Origin: JBBCJT01 sp037190665
GTDB taxonomy: Bacteria > Pseudomonadota > Alphaproteobacteria > Acetobacterales > Acetobacteraceae
DNA length: 16,231 nt
Assembly (NCBI GenBank): GCA_037190665.1
Contig: JBBCJT010000076.1
Span: forward strand, 1 to 16,231
Direction of reading: 5' to 3'
Of this stretch, positions 13,589-16,231 are shown in pieces. Under the pieces are notes generated by a model. That model ran no database searches. It was not told the origin of the DNA and was given only the letters and a program-made list of their open reading frames with translations. Each line of letters begins with the position of its first letter. The first letter of the stretch is position 1. The position numbers and the translations under genes were made by a program.

Positions 13589-14320
13589 TCAGGCCGCGAG
13601 GGCCAGCGCGTCCTCGGGCAGAAGTCGGCCGTCGTACAGCGCGCGGCCGAGCACGGCACCGGCGATGCGCGGTTCGGCGCTGCGCAACGCGGCGATGTCC
13701 TCCGCGCCCGCGATGCCGCCCGAAGCGATCACCGGCGTCGCCACGCGCCGCGCGAGCGCCGCCGTCGCCTCGACATTCACGCCGGTCAGCATCCCGTCGC
13801 GGGCGATGTCGGTGAAGATGATCGCCGCCGCGCCGGCATCCTCGAAGCGCACCGCCATCTCGGTCGCCTCCACCTCGCTCGTCTCCGCCCAGCCTTCGGT
13901 CGCCACGCGGCCGTCGCGCGCATCGATGCCCAGCACGACGCGGCCGGGAAAGGCGCGGCACGCCTCGCGCACCAGCGCGGGGTTCTTGACCGCCACGCTG
14001 CCGAGGATCACCCGCGTCACCCCGGCTTCCAGCCACGTGGTGATCGCGGCCATGTCCCGCAGCCCGCCGCCGAGCTGCACGGGCACGCTGACGGCGGCGA
14101 GGATCGCGGCCACCGCACTTGCATTGGCGCTGCGGCCGGCAAACGCCCCGTTCAGGTCCACCACGTGGATCCAGCCGAAACCCGCCGCCTCCCACGCGCG
14201 CGCCTGTGCGGCGGGGTCGTCGGCATAGACCGTCGCGTCCTGCATCACGCCGCGCTTCAGCCGCACGCAGGCGCCGTCCTTGATGTCGATCGCGGGATAA
14301 AGCGTGAAGCCGGCCATCAT
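13589..14320 (-). CDS. hisA: ProFAR isomerase HisA
   Basis: This encodes 243 residues. HisA is a (beta-alpha)8 barrel that isomerises ProFAR to PRFAR, the substrate of HisF-HisH. Visible hallmarks are LYPAIDIKDGACVRLKRG with catalytic D12, WIHVVDLNGAFAG, VQLGGGLRD (phosphate binding), VILGSVAVKNP, VVLGIDARDGRVATEGW, IFTDIARDGMLTG with the second catalytic Asp, and VIASGGIA. The start codons ATGATG at 14315-14320 overlap the stop of the acetyltransferase gene; I use the first. In the usual cluster hisF follows directly; here it is 6.2 kb further along the same strand. Confidence 0.96.
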   Translation of the reverse strand: MMAGFTLYPAIDIKDGACVRLKRGVMQDATVYADDPAAQARAWEAAGFGWIHVVDLNGAFAGRSANASAVAAILAAVSVPVQLGGGLRDMAAITTWLEAGVTRVILGSVAVKNPALVREACRAFPGRVVLGIDARDGRVATEGWAETSEVEATEMAVRFEDAGAAAIIFTDIARDGMLTGVNVEATAALARRVATPVIASGGIAGAEDIAALRSAEPRIAGAVLGRALYDGRLLPEDALALAA

Positions 14321-14895
14321 TCCACCGGATCGAGGCGGCGTCCCGACTTCGCTTCCAGCATCTTGTAGTAGTAGAAGCCGCGCACCGTCCGCCCGTCGAC
14401 GCGCGCGTAGGCCGGATGGGTGCCCCAGCGCACGTAGCCGAGGCTCTCGTACAGCGCGATCGCCGCCACGTGCGTCTCCCGCACGTCGAGGTTGAGCACG
14501 TGATAGCCGAAGGCGCGGGCGCTTTCCTCGACGCGCCGCGTGATCATCCGGGCGAGGCCGTGGCCGCGCGCATAGGGCGCCACGAACGCGTGCGTCAGCG
14601 TGGCGGCGAAGGCCTGCGCCTCGTTGTTGCGCGGCGGGCGGACAAGCTGCGCGGCACCGACGATCCGGTCGTCGAGCCGGCCGATGAACAGCTCCCGCTC
14701 CGGCACCAGCAGCACGCCGCGGAACCAGCGCTCCATCGCCGGGCGGCCGGGCGGGTGCAGCCAGCCGAAGCCGCCACCCTCGATCACCGCCGCATCGGCG
14801 GCCTCGCAGAGCGCCTCCAGGTCGGTGTCGTCGATATCGGTGATCCGCTCCACGGCGAGGCGTGGCGTAACCTTGGGCTGCGGGATGCTCATCAT
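14317..14895 (-). CDS. GNAT-family N-acetyltransferase
   Basis: This encodes 192 residues. The acetyl-CoA-binding motif A of GNAT enzymes is visible as APYARGHGLARMITRRVEE, with the R/Q-x-x-G-x-G/A pattern at R110-G113-A115. It is followed by the characteristic ALYESLGYVRWG (147-158) and a C-terminal strand with FYYYKML. An N-terminal extension of about 40 residues precedes the domain. The substrate cannot be told from sequence. It lies between hisH and hisA with overlaps at both ends (ATGATG over the hisH stop; its own stop inside the hisA start codons), so it is translated as part of the his operon. Of the two ATG codons at 14890-14895 I use the first. Confidence 0.93.
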   Translation of the reverse strand: MMSIPQPKVTPRLAVERITDIDDTDLEALCEAADAAVIEGGGFGWLHPPGRPAMERWFRGVLLVPERELFIGRLDDRIVGAAQLVRPPRNNEAQAFAATLTHAFVAPYARGHGLARMITRRVEESARAFGYHVLNLDVRETHVAAIALYESLGYVRWGTHPAYARVDGRTVRGFYYYKMLEAKSGRRLDPVE

Positions 14896-15527
14896 GGCTC
14901 CCAGCGCAGGAAGTTCGCGAGCAGACGCAGCCCCGTCCGCTGCGACTTCTCGACATGGAACTGCGTGCCGGCGCGATTGCCGGACGCCACCATGGCGACG
15001 ATCTCGCCGCCGTACTCCGTCGTCGCGATCACTTCGGCAGGGTCCGCTCCGGCCAGCGCATAGGAGTGCACGAAGTACACGTGGTCGCCCGGCTGCAGCC
15101 CGTCCAGAAGCGGATGGGCGCCGGGTGTGAACTGCAGCACATTCCAGCCCATCTGCGGCAGGCGGAGACCTTCGGCCGGCATCTGCGCGATGTCGCCCTT
15201 CACCCAGCCGAAGCCGGGCGTGACCGCATGTTCCAGTCCGCGTTCGGCCATCAGCTGCATGCCGACGCAGATGCCCAGGAACGGCGCGCCGGCATCGGTG
15301 CGGGTGCGGATCGCCTCCGTCATCCCGGGCACGGCGGCGAGCCCGGCGGCGCAGTCGGCGAAGGCGCCCTGGCCGGGCAGCACGATGCGGTCGGCGCGGG
15401 ACACTGTCTCCGCGTCGGCGGTGATGGTCACCTCGGCGGCGATGCCGGCGTCGTCGGCCGCACGCGCCAGCGCACGCGCCGCCGAGGCAAGGTTGCCCGA
15501 CCCGTAGTCGACGACGGCGACCTTCAT
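14892..15527 (-). CDS. hisH: Imidazole glycerol phosphate synthase glutaminase subunit HisH
   Basis: This encodes 211 residues. HisH is a class I glutamine amidotransferase that supplies ammonia to HisF. The N-terminus is KVAVVDYGSGNLASAARAL. The nucleophile elbow is LGICVGMQLM with C87, and the other triad residues are H191 and E193 in QFHVEKSQ. VLPGQGAF and VYFVHSYAL are also family motifs. The ATG at 15525-15527 overlaps the stop of the DUF2628-like gene as ATGA. The partner HisF is encoded 7.5 kb downstream on the same strand. Confidence 0.97.
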   Translation of the reverse strand: MKVAVVDYGSGNLASAARALARAADDAGIAAEVTITADAETVSRADRIVLPGQGAFADCAAGLAAVPGMTEAIRTRTDAGAPFLGICVGMQLMAERGLEHAVTPGFGWVKGDIAQMPAEGLRLPQMGWNVLQFTPGAHPLLDGLQPGDHVYFVHSYALAGADPAEVIATTEYGGEIVAMVASGNRAGTQFHVEKSQRTGLRLLANFLRWEP

Positions 15528-15883
15528 GCGGTGCGCGCGGACAGGTCCGGCCGCCGGGCGAACAGCCGCGCCCAGGCTGTGTCCTCGTCACGCCCGGTGA
15601 TCACGTGCACCAGCGCGTAGCCGCGGCGGCGGAGCTGCCAGCGCAGCAGGTCGCGCCCGTGCAGCCCCGCGAGCACCGCGGCGGCGAGGCCGACCGGCGC
15701 CAGGACCACCGGCGGCAGCAGCGCGGCGAGCCCGATCTCGGCCGCGATCCACAGCAGGCCGGGGATCCAGGCGCGATGGACCAGCAGCCACAGCCCGCGG
15801 AACAGGAACGCGCCCCACGACCAGCCCTCCCGCAGCAGCACGGGGCTGCCGGTCTCCCGCAGGTGCACGGTCCAGACCCTCAC
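15524..15883 (-). CDS. DUF2628-like small membrane protein
   Basis: This encodes 119 residues. It has a short cytoplasmic start (MRVWTVHLRETGSPVLLREGWSWGAFLFRGLW), two likely membrane segments at about 26-52 and 53-75, and a basic segment (GRDLLRWQLRRRGY) before a soluble tail. This matches the DUF2628 family, whose function is unknown and which is often found in alphaproteobacterial his clusters. The start is a GTG (15881-15883) overlapping the hisB stop as GTGA, and its stop overlaps hisH, so it is coupled to both neighbours. The basic stretch after the hydrophobic region predicts that loop stays in the cytoplasm. Confidence 0.85.
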   Translation of the reverse strand: MRVWTVHLRETGSPVLLREGWSWGAFLFRGLWLLVHRAWIPGLLWIAAEIGLAALLPPVVLAPVGLAAAVLAGLHGRDLLRWQLRRRGYALVHVITGRDEDTAWARLFARRPDLSARTA

Positions 15884-16231
15884 AGCGCCCCCTTGGTGGA
15901 GGGGATCGCGTTACCCAGCCTCGGGTCGAGCGCCACGGCGGCGCGCAGCGCACGGGCAACCGCCTTGAAGCAGGCCTCGGCGACGTGGTGGGCGTTGCTG
16001 CCGGCCTTCTGGGTGAGGTGCAGCGTGATGCCGGCGTTGAAGGCGAGCGCGCGGAAGAACTCCTCGAACAGCTCGGTGTCCATCTCGCCGATCTTCGGCG
16101 CGCCGAAGCGCACCGACGAGGCCAGGAAAGGCCGGCCGGAGATGTCCACCGCCGCCTCCACCAGCGCCTCGTCCATGGGCACCACCGCATGGGCGAAACG
16201 GGCGATGCCGCGCTTCTCGCCCAGCGCGCGG
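15880..16231 (-). CDS. hisB: Imidazoleglycerol-phosphate dehydratase HisB, C-terminal part (partial)
   Basis: The frame runs off the right edge, so the N-terminal part is missing; about 116 residues are visible. HisB dehydrates imidazole glycerol phosphate to imidazole acetol phosphate. Visible motifs are ALGEKRGIARFAHAVVPMDEAL, VDISGRPFL, EEFFRALAFNAGITLH and the metal-binding NAHHVAEACFKAVARALR, ending in IPSTKGAL. It is the first visible gene of the his block, and its stop overlaps the next start as GTGA. The bifunctional HisB with a phosphatase domain cannot be excluded from the part seen. Confidence 0.95.
   Translation of the reverse strand, partial: RALGEKRGIARFAHAVVPMDEALVEAAVDISGRPFLASSVRFGAPKIGEMDTELFEEFFRALAFNAGITLHLTQKAGSNAHHVAEACFKAVARALRAAVALDPRLGNAIPSTKGAL

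Overview
The window is GC-rich (roughly 70% by eye) and gene-dense. Its gene content is alphaproteobacterial: hisB-hisH-hisA and hisF-hisE neighbourhoods, a phoH-ybeY-corC run, CtrA-type TTAA-N7-TTAA boxes and an autotransporter barrel. Rhodospirillales, perhaps Acetobacteraceae, is my best guess. No rRNA, tRNA or CRISPR was seen.

Layout, left to right. (1) 1-301: the 3' end of an autotransporter-like outer-membrane beta-barrel gene on the plus strand. (2) 302-800: intergenic, rich in REP-like palindromes. (3) 801-7372: a closely packed minus-strand block read hisF, hisE, HIT protein, plsC-like acyltransferase, miaB, phoH, ybeY, corC. Most junctions overlap by one to four bases, or up to 23 bases. 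(4) 7373-13588: an accessory island with two divergent arms. The minus arm encodes a protein made of sixteen 20-residue repeats, then, past a hairpin, a DUF6065-like protein. The plus arm encodes a 93-residue unknown, a 680-residue SARP-like regulator with TolB-type and TPR regions, and a 289-residue partial paralogue carrying only the TPR part. The AT-rich space between the arms (9414-9832) holds two CtrA-type boxes. (5) 13589-16231: minus-strand hisB (partial), DUF2628-like membrane protein, hisH, GNAT acetyltransferase, hisA, all overlapping.

How it fits together. HisB, HisH, HisA, HisF and HisE are histidine-biosynthesis enzymes, and both his blocks are on the same strand in the order expected of one cluster (B-H-A-F-E). 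The 6.2-kb island sits exactly between hisA and hisF, so it probably inserted into an ancestral his operon. The most unusual item is the repeat-protein/DUF6065 pair. The repeats differ almost only at synonymous positions, which points to selection on the 20-residue unit. The order abundant repeat product, hairpin, single-copy partner would suit a multicore precursor peptide with a processing partner, but that role is a hypothesis. A composite REP module occurs at both ends of the window in inverted orientation.
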